A stretch of DNA of 54,090 bases from Verrucomicrobiota bacterium (GCA_019136515.1 JAGVUB010000053.1:1-54090), one strand, 5' to 3'. Positions 44,939 through 53,828 are shown, counted from the stretch's first letter. Made by a program: numbers and translations. Notes: generated from the letters alone by a model not told the origin.

Positions 44939-46591
44939 CTACGGCTGCGGCCCGTCCACTGGCGCCACCGGTTCGCCGTTCAGGGTGTTGCCGGAGACCG
45001 CGGCGGGGCGATCCGAGCGGAGCAGGAAGATACGCGGCCGCGGGTTGGCCGGCGCGGTGATGCGGTTGTCGCGTAGCGCGAGCGGGCCGATGGCGTCGAT
45101 CTTCTGCGAGGCGATATCGGTGGTGGCGTCGAAGATCGTGAGCGCTCCGCCGGTGACGACGATGCGGTTGCCCTCGATCCGATAGTCGCCGCCGGAACGG
45201 CCGACGATGACGGCGCTGCCGAGCGTCGCGGGGACCTGGAGGTCGCTGTCGCGCAACGTGGCGGCGAAGGAAAACTCCGAGAAGACGACGTTGGTGGCGA
45301 CGAAGGTGCAGCGCTCGAACGTGATGTTGCCGAAGGAGCGGGCGAACTGCATGGGCGCGGGCTCGGTGCTGCGGACCGAGCAGCGCGTGTAGGTGGCGAA
45401 GCGGCCGCCGTCACCATCGATTGTGAGTCCGCCGGGTAGAGTGGCGGCGTCGGGGCGGCGCACGAAATCGCAGTCCAGGAATGTGGATTCGTAGCTGTTG
45501 GCGAGGTTGAGCGCTTTGCGCGGGCCGAAGACGCGCAGGCCCTGCGCGGAGAAGCCCCGGGTGGTGCGAGTGAGACGGATGACGGCGCGCGACTTCGCGA
45601 TCTGGGTGCCAGCGGGGAGGACGGTGCCGGGCGGAGGATTGCCGCGGCTAGGCATGCGCAGGGTGACGGTATCTTTGGAGTGTGCGGCGACTTCGAGGAG
45701 AGCTTCGCCGACGGTGATGGCGCCGGAGCGCGGGAGCGGGAAGAAACCTTCGCCGGTGCGCACGCGTACCGTGACGGTCTTGCCGGGTTTTGGGAGCGTG
45801 AATGGCTCGGCGGTCTCGTTGGCCCAGTTCAGCGCGGCGAGCGTGTAGTCACGGGCGAGCGGATGCTTGAGGATGAGATCGCCCTCGGGCGTGGTGCCGG
45901 CGATCTCGTTGAACTCGCCATAGTCCTGGTCGAAACGGCAGGCGCCGTTGCGGATGAAGACGAGGTCGCCGGGCTGCAGGTCGGCGACGCCAGAAGCCTC
46001 GCGGAGTCGGAGTGTGTTCGCTCCGGCACTGCCGCTGTCGGGGGCGAACGGGAGTTCCTTGTCGGCGCCGTTGAGCCAGCCGCCATGCCGATACGGAGCG
46101 AGGACGAGGCCCTCGTCGAGTTTGGGGCCGGTCGAAAGCATGGTGTCGCGCGCCCCGGCGCCGACGAGGCGAACGTGATCGCGGTCGATGCGCCAGCCGT
46201 AGGCGGTGGCGACGTAGCGGCCGGCCGGGATGCGGATCGTGCCGCCCTCGGGCGGAAGTTCGTGGAGCGCACGCTGGAACGCGGCTTCGTCGGCGCTCCA
46301 GTCGAGTGATGTGACAAACGGGTAGTCGCGCTGGAGGTCGCGGAGGTTCTTGTACTTTTTCGCCGTGATCCACTCGCGCACCGGGTGCGGCTGGCCGTCG
46401 CCGATGGCGCCGAGTTGGCGGAGGTTGAACTCGGTGGCTTCGGTGGCCGGTGGCCGCTTGGCGGTTGCCGGTGCGGGCCGCGCGCCGCGTGCGGCAGGTG
46501 CCGATTCGGGCACGGGCGTTGGCGCAGGAACCGGTGTGGCGGGGAGGGCGGTGACGCCCAGCGCGAGCAGGAGAAGGCAGCGCAGAAACAC
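44939..46591 (-). CDS. Pectate-lyase-superfamily (beta-helix) exported protein
   Basis: 550 residues from GTG 46591, chosen because it opens the signal-like VFLRCLLLLALGVTALPATP; no ATG lies between the signal and repeat DNA, and no Shine-Dalgarno is visible. A Pro/Ala-rich stretch (about 20-48) is partly encoded by a GGTTGCCGGT-type repeat (46444-46480). Then FNLRQLGAIGDGQPH and DEAAFQRALHELPPEGGTIRIPAGRY are typical of the Pectate_lyase_3 (PF12708) start. The rest is a right-handed beta helix with turns such as NITFERCTFVATNVVFSEF. Catalytic residues cannot be assigned, so it may be a lyase, an epimerase-like enzyme or only a binding protein. The uvrA stop lies 89 bases upstream, beyond an inverted repeat. 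Confidence 0.7.
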   Translation of the reverse strand: MFLRCLLLLALGVTALPATPVPAPTPVPESAPAARGARPAPATAKRPPATEATEFNLRQLGAIGDGQPHPVREWITAKKYKNLRDLQRDYPFVTSLDWSADEAAFQRALHELPPEGGTIRIPAGRYVATAYGWRIDRDHVRLVGAGARDTMLSTGPKLDEGLVLAPYRHGGWLNGADKELPFAPDSGSAGANTLRLREASGVADLQPGDLVFIRNGACRFDQDYGEFNEIAGTTPEGDLILKHPLARDYTLAALNWANETAEPFTLPKPGKTVTVRVRTGEGFFPLPRSGAITVGEALLEVAAHSKDTVTLRMPSRGNPPPGTVLPAGTQIAKSRAVIRLTRTTRGFSAQGLRVFGPRKALNLANSYESTFLDCDFVRRPDAATLPGGLTIDGDGGRFATYTRCSVRSTEPAPMQFARSFGNITFERCTFVATNVVFSEFSFAATLRDSDLQVPATLGSAVIVGRSGGDYRIEGNRIVVTGGALTIFDATTDIASQKIDAIGPLALRDNRITAPANPRPRIFLLRSDRPAAVSGNTLNGEPVAPVDGPQP

Positions 46592-46634
46592 GAGCCGAGG
46601 GAAGCAGGAGTGGAAGCGGGCGCAAGAGCCGGGC

Positions 46635-46679
46635 GGACGTTTCGTTCTGCCTGTGGAAGAATCTGCGAGAGAAACGTCC
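46635..46679. repeat. Gene-end inverted repeat with GTTCT...GGAAGAA core
   Basis: Outer arms GGACGTTTC (46635-46643) and GAAACGTCC (46671-46679) pair perfectly; inside are GTTCTGCCTGTGGAAGAATC (46644-46663) and TGCGAGA. Its right edge touches the uvrA stop codon (CTA, 46680-46682 on the plus strand). Relatives occur at 5684-5703, about 6168-6196 and 8336-8352. Confidence 0.6.
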
Positions 46680-49600
46680 CTACCTGGAGAGCATCTTCTG
46701 GAGGTACGGCGCGGTGGGGCTGCGTTTGAGTTTGGCGAGGCCGGCGACGGGGCCCTGGTAGAGGAACTCGCCGCCGGCGGGGCCGCCATCGGGGCCGAGC
46801 TCGACGATCCAGTCGGCTTCGGCGAGGAGGTCGAGGTGGTGCTCGATGACGATGACGGTGTGCCCCTGGTCGACGAGCCGGTGGAGGAGGTGGATCAACT
46901 TCTCGCAGTCGCTGAGGTGCAGGCCGATCGTGGGCTCCTCGAGAATGTAAAGGTTGCGCGGCGACTCGCCGCGCTGGCGCTCCTTGTAGGACTGGAGGCC
47001 GCGGGAGAGCTCGGTGACGAGCTTGAGGCGCTGGGCTTCGCCGCCGGAGAGCGTGGGGCTGCTCTGGCCGAGCGTGAGGTAGCCGAGTCCGGTCTCGCAC
47101 ATGAGCGCACAGACGTCGCGGAGCTGGTTGTGAAAATCGAAGAAGTCGCGCGCCTCCTCGAAGGTCATCTCGAGGATGTCGGCGACGTTCTTGCCCTTCC
47201 ACTCGATCTCGAGGGTCTCGGGGTTGTAGCGGCGGCCGCCGCAGGCCTCGCAGGTGACGTAGGTGTCGGGCATGAAGTTCATCTCGATCTTCACGCGGCC
47301 GGCGCCGGAGCAGGTCTCGCAGCGGCCGCCGGAGGTGTTGAAGGAGAAACGGCCGGCTGTGTAGCCGCGGATCTTGGACTCGGGGACGGTGGCGAGGAAC
47401 TGGCGGATCAGGTCGAAGACGCCGAGGTAGGTGGCCGGCGTGGAGCGCGGGGTGTGGCCGATGGGCGACTGGTCGACCTCGATGACGGACTTGAAAACGG
47501 CGGCGCCGGTGAGGAGGTCGAACGGAGCGGTGATCGGTGATGGGTTATGGGTGATGGGGCGGTATTCGGCGGCAGGCGAGAGCGAGACTTCGTGGGTGCA
47601 CTTGGGGGCGAGCTTGAGGAAGTCGCGGCCGGTGAGCTTCGGCTTCCGCTGCTGGATCGCGCAGGCGACGGCGGGATGGAGCAGGTCGCGGAAAAGCGAG
47701 GATTTGCCCGCGCCGGAGGGGCCGGCGACCATGATCAGCCGGCCGAGCGGGAGGCGGAGGGAGAGGTTCTGAAGGTTGCGGAGGCGGGCGCCGGTGAGTT
47801 CGAGCCAGGCGAGGGGCTCGATTTTCGAAGCGGCGGAGGCGGACTTCGCGCGGGATTTGGCGGCGGGTTTCGGCTCACCGGGACGGTTCGCCCTACCTCC
47901 GGAACCTTGGCACTCGTCACTTGTGACTTCCCGGTACTTCCCGCGTAGCGGGTGCGGGATGCCTTTGTCGAGGTAGAGGCCGGTGAGGGAGTTCTTGTTC
48001 TGGCGGAGGTGGGCGGGGGTGTCGTCGGCGAGGAGCTGGCCGCCGTGGCGCCCGGCGCCGGGGCCGAGGTCGAGGATGCGATCGGCGTGGTCCATGACGA
48101 CGTCGTCGTGCTCGACGACGAGGAGGGTGTTCCCCTTGGCACGGAGTCGCTCCATGGTGGCGATGAGGCGGTCGTTGTCGCGCGGATGCAGGCCGATGGA
48201 GGGCTCGTCGAGGACGTAGAGGACGCCGGAGAGGTTGGAGCCGAGCTGGGAGGCGAGGCGGATGCGCTGGGCTTCGCCGCCGGAGAGGGTGTCGGCGGAG
48301 CGTTCGAGCTCAAGGTAGGCGAGGCCGACCTCGTCCATGAACTTCAGTCGCTCCTCGATCTGCGGGACGATGTCGCGGACAATGAGCTTGCCACGGGCGT
48401 CGAGGTCGAGGTCGCGCAGGGTGGAGAGGAGCTGTGAGGGTGTGCGGTGTAACAGCTCGGGGAGCGAGAGAGCCGGGCTGTGTTTGAAATACAGTTTCAC
48501 CGAGCGGGCGATGCGGTTGAGGCGCGCGCCGCCGCATTCGGGGCAGGTGTGGAACTGGGCGCCGGAGTCGTCGTCCTCGAAGAGGTGGGCGAGCTCGGCG
48601 ATCTCGGGCGGAGTCTCCTCGTCGTCCTTGTCGGCCTTGATCATCCAAGGGGCGAGGCGGCCGTGGCCGCGGCAGACGGGGCACCAGCCCTTGGGGGAGG
48701 CGAAGGAGAAGTCCTTCGGGTCAAGCTCGGGAAAGGTCTCGCCGGTGGCGGAGTCGGTGCGCGTGGTGGAGAACCAGGAGACGATCTCGCCGGAGGGCAG
48801 GAGGAGAAAACAGGTGCCCTTGCCGAGGCGGAGGGCCTCGCCCAAGGCGGTGGCCAGTGACCGGTGGCCGGTGGTCGGTGGGACTGAGCCGGACTTGTTG
48901 GACGAGCGCGACGAACCGCGGGGCTTGGCTGGGGTGGCGGAGGTGGGATTCTTCAGGTCGGCCACGACGACCTCGACGTTGTGCTCCTTGAAGCGGTCGA
49001 GCTTGGAGAAGTTCTCGACGAGGAGGAGGCGACCGTCGGCGCGCATCAGGGGGTAGCCGTGGTCGCGGATCCAGTCGGCGATGGGCTGGTGGTGCCCCTT
49101 GCGGCCGCGCACGAGCGGGGCGCAGAGGTAGAGGTGCTTGGCCTTCTTCGCGGTCGGCGTGGCGAGGGCGGCGAGAAAGTGTTTCTCCAGCTCGGCCGCG
49201 GAGAGCGCACGCACCGGGTTGCCGGTGACAGGGTGGTGTTGCACACCGAGTTTGGCGTAGAGGAGACGCAGGTACTGGGCGACCTCGGTGATGGTGGCGA
49301 CGGTGCTCTTGCGGCCGCCGCGGGTGAGGCGCTGCTCGATGGCTACCGTGGGCGGGATGCCCGTGACGCGGTCGACGGCGGGGCGCGGCAGCTGTTCGAC
49401 GAACTGGCGCGCGTAGGGGGACATCGACTCCATGAAACGGCGCTGGCCCTCGGCGAAGACGATGTCGAAGGCGAGGGTGGATTTGCCGGAGCCGGAGACG
49501 CCGGTGACGACGGTGAGCGAGCGCAGCGCGATCGAGAGCGAGAGATCGCGGAGGTTGTTCTCGCGGGCGCCGAGGATCTGAAGGGTGCCCGCAGGCGGGT

Positions 49601-52600
49601 TGCGGAAGGCGGATTGCGGAAGGACGGAGAGGGCTTGCCCGGGCTCGGCGGCCAACAATCCGCACTCCGCAATCGGCACTCCGCAATCCAGCGCGGAGCG
49701 CAAATAGGGCGCGGTGGCGGTGCGGGTGAGGGCGACCTGCTCGGGTGTGCCTTCGGCGACGATACGGCCGCCGGCGGCGCCGCCCCCGGGGCCGACTTCG
49801 ATGAGCCAGTCGGCGTTCTTCAGGACGTCGGTGTTGTGCTCGATCACGACGACGCTGTGGCCGTGGTCGACCAGGGCGTGGAGCACGGAGAGCAGGCGGC
49901 CGACATCGTGGCGGTGCAGGCCGGTGGTGGGCTCATCGAGGAGGAGCAGGGCGGGCGACGATTGCGGAATGGGGGATGCGGACTGTGGATCGGCCGACGG
50001 GGCGTGGACGGTGTCGGCACTCTGGCGCGTTTCGCTACGGGTTGAGGCGTTGGCGGAGTCGGTGAAGGTGCCGAGGTATTTGACGAGCTTGAGACGCTGG
50101 GACTCGCCGCCGGAGAGGGTGTTCAGCGGCTGGCCGAGGGTGATGTAGCCGAGGCCGACGGTGTCCAGGGGGCGGATGCGCGACCGGATGGCAGGTTGTT
50201 CGGCGAAGAAATCGAGCGCCTGGCGGACGGTGAGCGCGAGGACGTCGGCCACGCTGCGGCCCTGCCAAGTGCAGGCGAGGATCTCGGGCTTGAAGCGGCG
50301 GCCCTCGCAGATCGGGCAGGGGACATAGACGTCGGAGAGAAACTGCATCTCGACCGCCTCGTAGCCGAGGCCGGAGCAATGGTCGCAGCGGCCGTCGCCG
50401 GCGTTGAAGGAGAAGCTGGAGGCGGAGTAGCCGGCCTCCCGGGCGGCCTGGGTGGAGGCGAACAGGGCGCGGATGGCGTCCCAGGCGTCGGCGTAGAGAG
50501 CGGCGTTGGAGCGCGGGGTGCGGCTGAGCGGCGACTGGTCGACGAGGACCATCTCGCCGAGGTGTTCGACGCCGTGGATCGCGGCGATGGTCGCCGGGTC
50601 CTCGGCGAATTGGCGGCGGGCGGCGAGCAGGCCCTGGTAGATGACGTGGTCGAGCAGCGTCGACTTGCCGGAACCGGAGACGCCGGAGAGTGCGACGAAA
50701 CGGCCGAGAGGAAGCGAGACGGTGAGGTCGCGGAGGTTGTGCTTGGAGACGCCGGAGAAAGAGAGGCGCGGTGTGGTGGCGGTGACCGGGCGGCGGTGCT
50801 GCGGGAGCGGGATGAGCTTCCGGCCGCTGAGATACTCGCCGGTGATCGCCGCGGGCGAGGCGAGGAGTGAGGGGACATCGCCTTGAAAGACGACGTGGCC
50901 GCCGGCGGCGCCGGGCTCCGGACCGATCTCGATCACGTGGTCGGCGGCGCGGATCATCGCCTCGTCGTGCTCGACGACGACGACGGTGTTGCCGGCATCG
51001 GTCAGTGAACGGATGATACCGACGAGGCGGTCGATGTCGCGCGGGTGCAGGCCGACGGATGGCTCGTCGAGGACGAAGAGGGTGTCGACGAGCGAGGAAC
51101 CGAGGCAGGAGGTGAGGTTGACGCGTTCGACCTCGCCACCGGAGAGCGTGCGGGACTGCCGGTCGAGCGTGAGGTAGCCGAGGCCGACCTGCTCAAGGTA
51201 GCGCAGCCGGGCGAGGATAGCGTCGAGGGCGAGATCGGAGCTAGGTGCTCCGATCGATTGCGGATTGCGGAATGCGGATTGCAGAATGGCGGAATCGCTG
51301 CTCGCGGGAGCGGCGCCTCCGCGGGAGTCGAAACGCTCACGCGTTCCGCTACGGGAGAGTGGCGCGAGCAGTGCGAGGAGTTCGGCGACGGGGAGCTGGT
51401 AGAGCTCGGGGAGGGTGCGGTTCCGCCATTTCCAGCAGAGGGCCTCGGGCTGGAGGCGGGTGCCGTGGCAGTCGGGGCAGAGGTTGTAGCTGCGGTACCG
51501 CGAGAGGAAGACGCGGTAGTGCATCTTGTAGGTGCGGGCCTCGAGATAGCGGAAGAAGCCCTTGAGCCCGTACCAGGCGGCCGGCCACTCGACGCCGTTC
51601 TCGCCGTAGCCCGGCTCGCCGTCGATCACGTAGGCGCGCTGGGCGGGGGTGAGCCGGCAGAAGGGAACGTGCGTCGGGATCTTCTTCTTTTTCGCGAAGC
51701 CGAGCAGGTCGCGCTTCGACTCGCCGAAGACTTCGCCCTCCCAGCATTTGATGGCGCCGTCGTCGATGCTCAGGGTCTCGTCGGGGATGGCGAGGCGGTA
51801 GTCGATGTCGATGATGCGGCCGAACCCGCGGCACTTGGGGCAGGCGCCGAGCGGGGAGTTGAAGGAGAACATCGCCGGTGCGGCGGGCCGGAAGCGGCGG
51901 CCGGTCTTCGGCGAGTGGAGACCGCGGGAGTAGTGGCCAGTCTCCGCGAAACGACCGGAAGTCGTTTCACAGAAACTGAAGACTTCGCCGTGGCCGAAGT
52001 GCAGGGCGGTCTCGACGGCTTCGACAAAGCGGGCCTTGGCGGCAGGCTCGAGGGTGATGCGGTCCTGGACGACGAAGAGCGCGGTGGCGGAGGCGAGGGG
52101 GGCGACGCCCGGGCGGGCGGTGCCATGGCCGATGCACTCACGCGCATCGCTACGACCGGCGGCGAGCAGGTCGTCGATGCGGTGGAGCGCGCAGGCACCA
52201 GTGGTATCGGGAACGAGGACGCGCTGGTAGGACTGGCCTTGGAGGCTCTGGAGAATCTCGCGCCACTGCATGTTGTCGGGGCGAGCGACGGCGAAGGCGA
52301 CGAGGACGGTCTGGCCGGCGAACTGCGCGGCGGCCTTGGCCCAGATCGTCTGCGGGTTGTCATCGTCGACGCGTTCGCCGGTCTCCGGGTCGTAACAGGC
52401 GGCCACGTGGCTGAACCAGACTTTGAAGTAGTCGCAGAGCTCGGTCATCGTGCCGACGGTCGAGCGCGAGGTCTTCACGGTGTTGCTCTGTTCGATGGCG
52501 ATCGAGGGACGGATGTTCTCGATCGAATCGACCTGCGGCTTGGCGAGCAGCTCGAGGAACTGGCGGGTATAGGCGCTGAACGTCTCGACGTAGCGGCGCT

Positions 52601-52757
52601 GGCCCTCGGCGTGGAGCGTCTCGAAGACGAGCGAGGATTTGCCCGCGCCGCTCAGGCCGGTGACGACGACGTAACGCCCGAGCGGGATGTCGAGGTCGAA
52701 GCCCTTGAGGTTGTTCTGACGGACGCCGCGGAGGCGGATGGATTCGAGCGTTGGCAT
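46680..52757 (-). CDS. uvrA: Fused double UvrA, excinuclease ABC subunit A (four ATPase sites)
   Basis: 2025 residues, about twice a normal UvrA (about 940). Two UvrA halves are fused head to tail. Walker A sites are GLSGAGKSS (about 33), GVSGSGKST (about 690), GVSGSGKST (about 1084) and GPSGAGKSS (about 1677). Signature TLSGGE occurs four times. Zinc modules occur four times (CPKCRGFGR/CPDCHGTR; CDHCSGLGY/CPICEGRR; CPVCRGHGR/CPECGGAR; CETCSGAGR/CEACGGRR). UvrA dimers scan DNA for bulky lesions and load UvrB; this gene encodes a covalent dimer. ATG 52757 begins MPTLESIRLRGVRQNNLK. Low-complexity linkers are encoded by genome repeats (47528-47560, 47880-47903, 48851-48882, 49601-49691, 49965-50043, 51256-51357, 52134-52157). 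A separate single-length uvrA may exist elsewhere. Confidence 0.93.
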   Translation of the reverse strand: MPTLESIRLRGVRQNNLKGFDLDIPLGRYVVVTGLSGAGKSSLVFETLHAEGQRRYVETFSAYTRQFLELLAKPQVDSIENIRPSIAIEQSNTVKTSRSTVGTMTELCDYFKVWFSHVAACYDPETGERVDDDNPQTIWAKAAAQFAGQTVLVAFAVARPDNMQWREILQSLQGQSYQRVLVPDTTGACALHRIDDLLAAGRSDARECIGHGTARPGVAPLASATALFVVQDRITLEPAAKARFVEAVETALHFGHGEVFSFCETTSGRFAETGHYSRGLHSPKTGRRFRPAAPAMFSFNSPLGACPKCRGFGRIIDIDYRLAIPDETLSIDDGAIKCWEGEVFGESKRDLLGFAKKKKIPTHVPFCRLTPAQRAYVIDGEPGYGENGVEWPAAWYGLKGFFRYLEARTYKMHYRVFLSRYRSYNLCPDCHGTRLQPEALCWKWRNRTLPELYQLPVAELLALLAPLSRSGTRERFDSRGGAAPASSDSAILQSAFRNPQSIGAPSSDLALDAILARLRYLEQVGLGYLTLDRQSRTLSGGEVERVNLTSCLGSSLVDTLFVLDEPSVGLHPRDIDRLVGIIRSLTDAGNTVVVVEHDEAMIRAADHVIEIGPEPGAAGGHVVFQGDVPSLLASPAAITGEYLSGRKLIPLPQHRRPVTATTPRLSFSGVSKHNLRDLTVSLPLGRFVALSGVSGSGKSTLLDHVIYQGLLAARRQFAEDPATIAAIHGVEHLGEMVLVDQSPLSRTPRSNAALYADAWDAIRALFASTQAAREAGYSASSFSFNAGDGRCDHCSGLGYEAVEMQFLSDVYVPCPICEGRRFKPEILACTWQGRSVADVLALTVRQALDFFAEQPAIRSRIRPLDTVGLGYITLGQPLNTLSGGESQRLKLVKYLGTFTDSANASTRSETRQSADTVHAPSADPQSASPIPQSSPALLLLDEPTTGLHRHDVGRLLSVLHALVDHGHSVVVIEHNTDVLKNADWLIEVGPGGGAAGGRIVAEGTPEQVALTRTATAPYLRSALDCGVPIAECGLLAAEPGQALSVLPQSAFRNPPAGTLQILGARENNLRDLSLSIALRSLTVVTGVSGSGKSTLAFDIVFAEGQRRFMESMSPYARQFVEQLPRPAVDRVTGIPPTVAIEQRLTRGGRKSTVATITEVAQYLRLLYAKLGVQHHPVTGNPVRALSAAELEKHFLAALATPTAKKAKHLYLCAPLVRGRKGHHQPIADWIRDHGYPLMRADGRLLLVENFSKLDRFKEHNVEVVVADLKNPTSATPAKPRGSSRSSNKSGSVPPTTGHRSLATALGEALRLGKGTCFLLLPSGEIVSWFSTTRTDSATGETFPELDPKDFSFASPKGWCPVCRGHGRLAPWMIKADKDDEETPPEIAELAHLFEDDDSGAQFHTCPECGGARLNRIARSVKLYFKHSPALSLPELLHRTPSQLLSTLRDLDLDARGKLIVRDIVPQIEERLKFMDEVGLAYLELERSADTLSGGEAQRIRLASQLGSNLSGVLYVLDEPSIGLHPRDNDRLIATMERLRAKGNTLLVVEHDDVVMDHADRILDLGPGAGRHGGQLLADDTPAHLRQNKNSLTGLYLDKGIPHPLRGKYREVTSDECQGSGGRANRPGEPKPAAKSRAKSASAASKIEPLAWLELTGARLRNLQNLSLRLPLGRLIMVAGPSGAGKSSLFRDLLHPAVACAIQQRKPKLTGRDFLKLAPKCTHEVSLSPAAEYRPITHNPSPITAPFDLLTGAAVFKSVIEVDQSPIGHTPRSTPATYLGVFDLIRQFLATVPESKIRGYTAGRFSFNTSGGRCETCSGAGRVKIEMNFMPDTYVTCEACGGRRYNPETLEIEWKGKNVADILEMTFEEARDFFDFHNQLRDVCALMCETGLGYLTLGQSSPTLSGGEAQRLKLVTELSRGLQSYKERQRGESPRNLYILEEPTIGLHLSDCEKLIHLLHRLVDQGHTVIVIEHHLDLLAEADWIVELGPDGGPAGGEFLYQGPVAGLAKLKRSPTAPYLQKMLSR
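47880..47903. repeat. Intergenic-type repeat inside uvrA coding sequence
   Basis: GGGACGGTTCGCCCTACC followed by TCCGGA matches the intergenic copy at 7264-7287 with 2 mismatches in 24 bases. In uvrA it encodes the linker SGGRANRP, between the third ATPase region and the fourth Walker A. It continues into an unrelated-looking CACTCGTCACTTGTGACTTC stretch (about 47910-47930). Confidence 0.7.
48851..48882. repeat. GCCGGTGGTCGGTGGG-type repeat inside uvrA
   Basis: GCCGGTGGTCGGTGGG at 48867-48882 is identical to the intergenic sequence at 5527-5542, and the 6 bases before it differ at 2 positions. CCAGTGACCGGTGG just upstream resembles 3890-3905. In frame it encodes part of a linker (SVPPTTGHRSLATA) inside the third ATPase region. 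Confidence 0.7.
49601..49691. repeat. GGATTGCGGAATG-type repeats in uvrA, both orientations
   Basis: TGCGGAAGGCGGATTGCGGA at 49601-49620 encodes LPQSAFRNPP on the minus strand. At 49664-49691 the same family lies in the other orientation (CCGCACTCCGCAATCGGCAC) and encodes DCGVPIAECGLL. Both sit in the linker between the two UvrA halves. Confidence 0.65.
49965..50043. repeat. Two repeat families in the uvrA linker before an LLLLDEP motif
   Basis: GATTGCGGAATGGGGGATGC (from about 49966) encodes PQSASPIPQSS, and GCACTCTGGCGCG/TTTCGCTACGGG (50017-50041) encodes TRSETRQSAD. They split the LSGGE signature from Walker B in the second ATPase site by about 37 extra residues. Confidence 0.65.
51256..51357. 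repeat. Two repeat families in the first uvrA ATPase region
   Basis: ATTGCGGATTGCGGAATGCG (from 51257) encodes LQSAFRNPQS, and CGCTCACGCGTTCCGCTACG (51334-51353) encodes SRSGTRERFD. Together they add about 35 residues between the zinc-finger region and DAILARLRYLEQVGLGYLTL. Confidence 0.65.
52134..52157. repeat. CACGCG..CGCTACG repeat in uvrA
   Basis: GCACTCACGCGCATCGCTAC (52134-52153) is a third copy of the family at 51334 and 50017. It encodes AGRSDARECIG in the loop before the UvrB-binding-like region of the first half. Confidence 0.55.
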
Positions 52758-52937
52758 GCGGGGAGCGCGGAGGGTTAAGCAACGGCGGGCGGCATGCAAC
52801 TCGGCGGCGCGCGGTGTGTCCCGGTCCGAGCGGTTGCGCATGCGCGCGTTCGGACGGCCGGATTGCACTCGCGTCGGAGTCGGGACGCTGTTGCGCTGCC
52901 GGGGAACCTTCTGCTGGGAAAACTCGTTGGAACTGCG
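52758..52937. promoter_or_regulatory. Divergent region between uvrA and the binding protein gene
   Basis: 180 bases separate the two divergent starts and must hold both promoters. No LexA-like SOS box or clear -10/-35 pair was recognised. Confidence 0.3.
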
Positions 52938-53828
52938 ATGCGCCGCTACCTCACCTTTGCCGTCTTTTGTCTAGGCCTTCCCTTCGGCACTCCCGCCGCC
53001 GAGGTGAAGATTGTCGGTTCCGATCTGCTCCGGTCCGCGCTGGAGAAGCCGTTGGCCGGAGCGAAGGTGGACGACGCACGGGTGCTGCGGTTGCGGCTCG
53101 ACGGGAGCCTCGGGGCGCTGGACGAGGTCCGGGCCGGGCGGGCGGACTTGGCGGTGGTGGCGATTGCATCCAACGAGGCACCACCGGAGGGTGCTGTGCG
53201 CCTGATTCCGCTGGCCTACCAGGTGGCGGTGGTGGCGGTGAACGATGAGAATCCCTTGCGCCAGATGAGTCTCGAGCAGCTCGGCGGTGTGTTCGGCGAC
53301 AAGGAGCCGACCGACCATCGCCAATGGGGCAGCCTCGGACTGACGAACGCGTGGGCGGAGAAGTCGATCGTCGCGAATCTTGTGGCCGATCCCGACTCGC
53401 TCGCGCTCGACCTGTTTCGTCACGCGGTGCTGCACGTGCCGGAGCTCAAACCGACGGTCGCCCAGCAACCAAGCTTCGACGAGCTCCTGCGTCGTGTGCG
53501 GGTGGACGAGACTTGTATCGGGATGTTACCGCGGCCGCTCACGGACTCCGACGGGGTGCGGGTGTTGCTGATCGCGCGCAGCGACCGCGATGTCCCGTTC
53601 GGTCCGACCGCGGAGAACGTGCACAATGGCGACTATCCGTTGCGCCTGCCGTTCTTCATCGCGCTCAAGGCGGAGCGGGCGGTCGAGCTGGCGCCGGTCC
53701 TGGAGCGGTTGCTGGGCGACGAGGTTGCCACAGCGCTCGAGCAGGCCGGTTTTGTGGCGGTGCCTGCCGCCGCCCGGCTCCACGCCCGGCGTGAACTCGG
53801 GACGAAGCCCGAGGCTCCGCAGCCGTGA
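52938..53828 (+). CDS. Periplasmic phosphate-binding-like (PBP_like_2) protein
   Basis: 296 residues with a signal peptide (FAVFCLGLPFGTPAA), then VKIVGSDLLRSALEKPLA and RLDGSLGALDEVRAGRADLAVVAIASNE. This is the PstS-like substrate-binding fold of PF12849, with the middle strand LIPLAYQVAVVAVNDENPLRQMSLEQLGGVFG. The hallmark phosphate-contact segment of true PstS (GSGTR) is not seen. Isolated members of this group occur widely without a transporter; ligand unknown. The start at 52938 begins the signal; the earlier ATG at 52794 would add non-signal sequence antisense to the uvrA leader. Confidence 0.75.
   Translation: MRRYLTFAVFCLGLPFGTPAAEVKIVGSDLLRSALEKPLAGAKVDDARVLRLRLDGSLGALDEVRAGRADLAVVAIASNEAPPEGAVRLIPLAYQVAVVAVNDENPLRQMSLEQLGGVFGDKEPTDHRQWGSLGLTNAWAEKSIVANLVADPDSLALDLFRHAVLHVPELKPTVAQQPSFDELLRRVRVDETCIGMLPRPLTDSDGVRVLLIARSDRDVPFGPTAENVHNGDYPLRLPFFIALKAERAVELAPVLERLLGDEVATALEQAGFVAVPAAARLHARRELGTKPEAPQP

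Noticed and set aside
39809..45076. 1755-residue plus-strand ORF antisense to the DUF3857 protein
   Set aside because: Low-complexity shadow with no domain; the minus strand has a signal peptide and catalytic triad.
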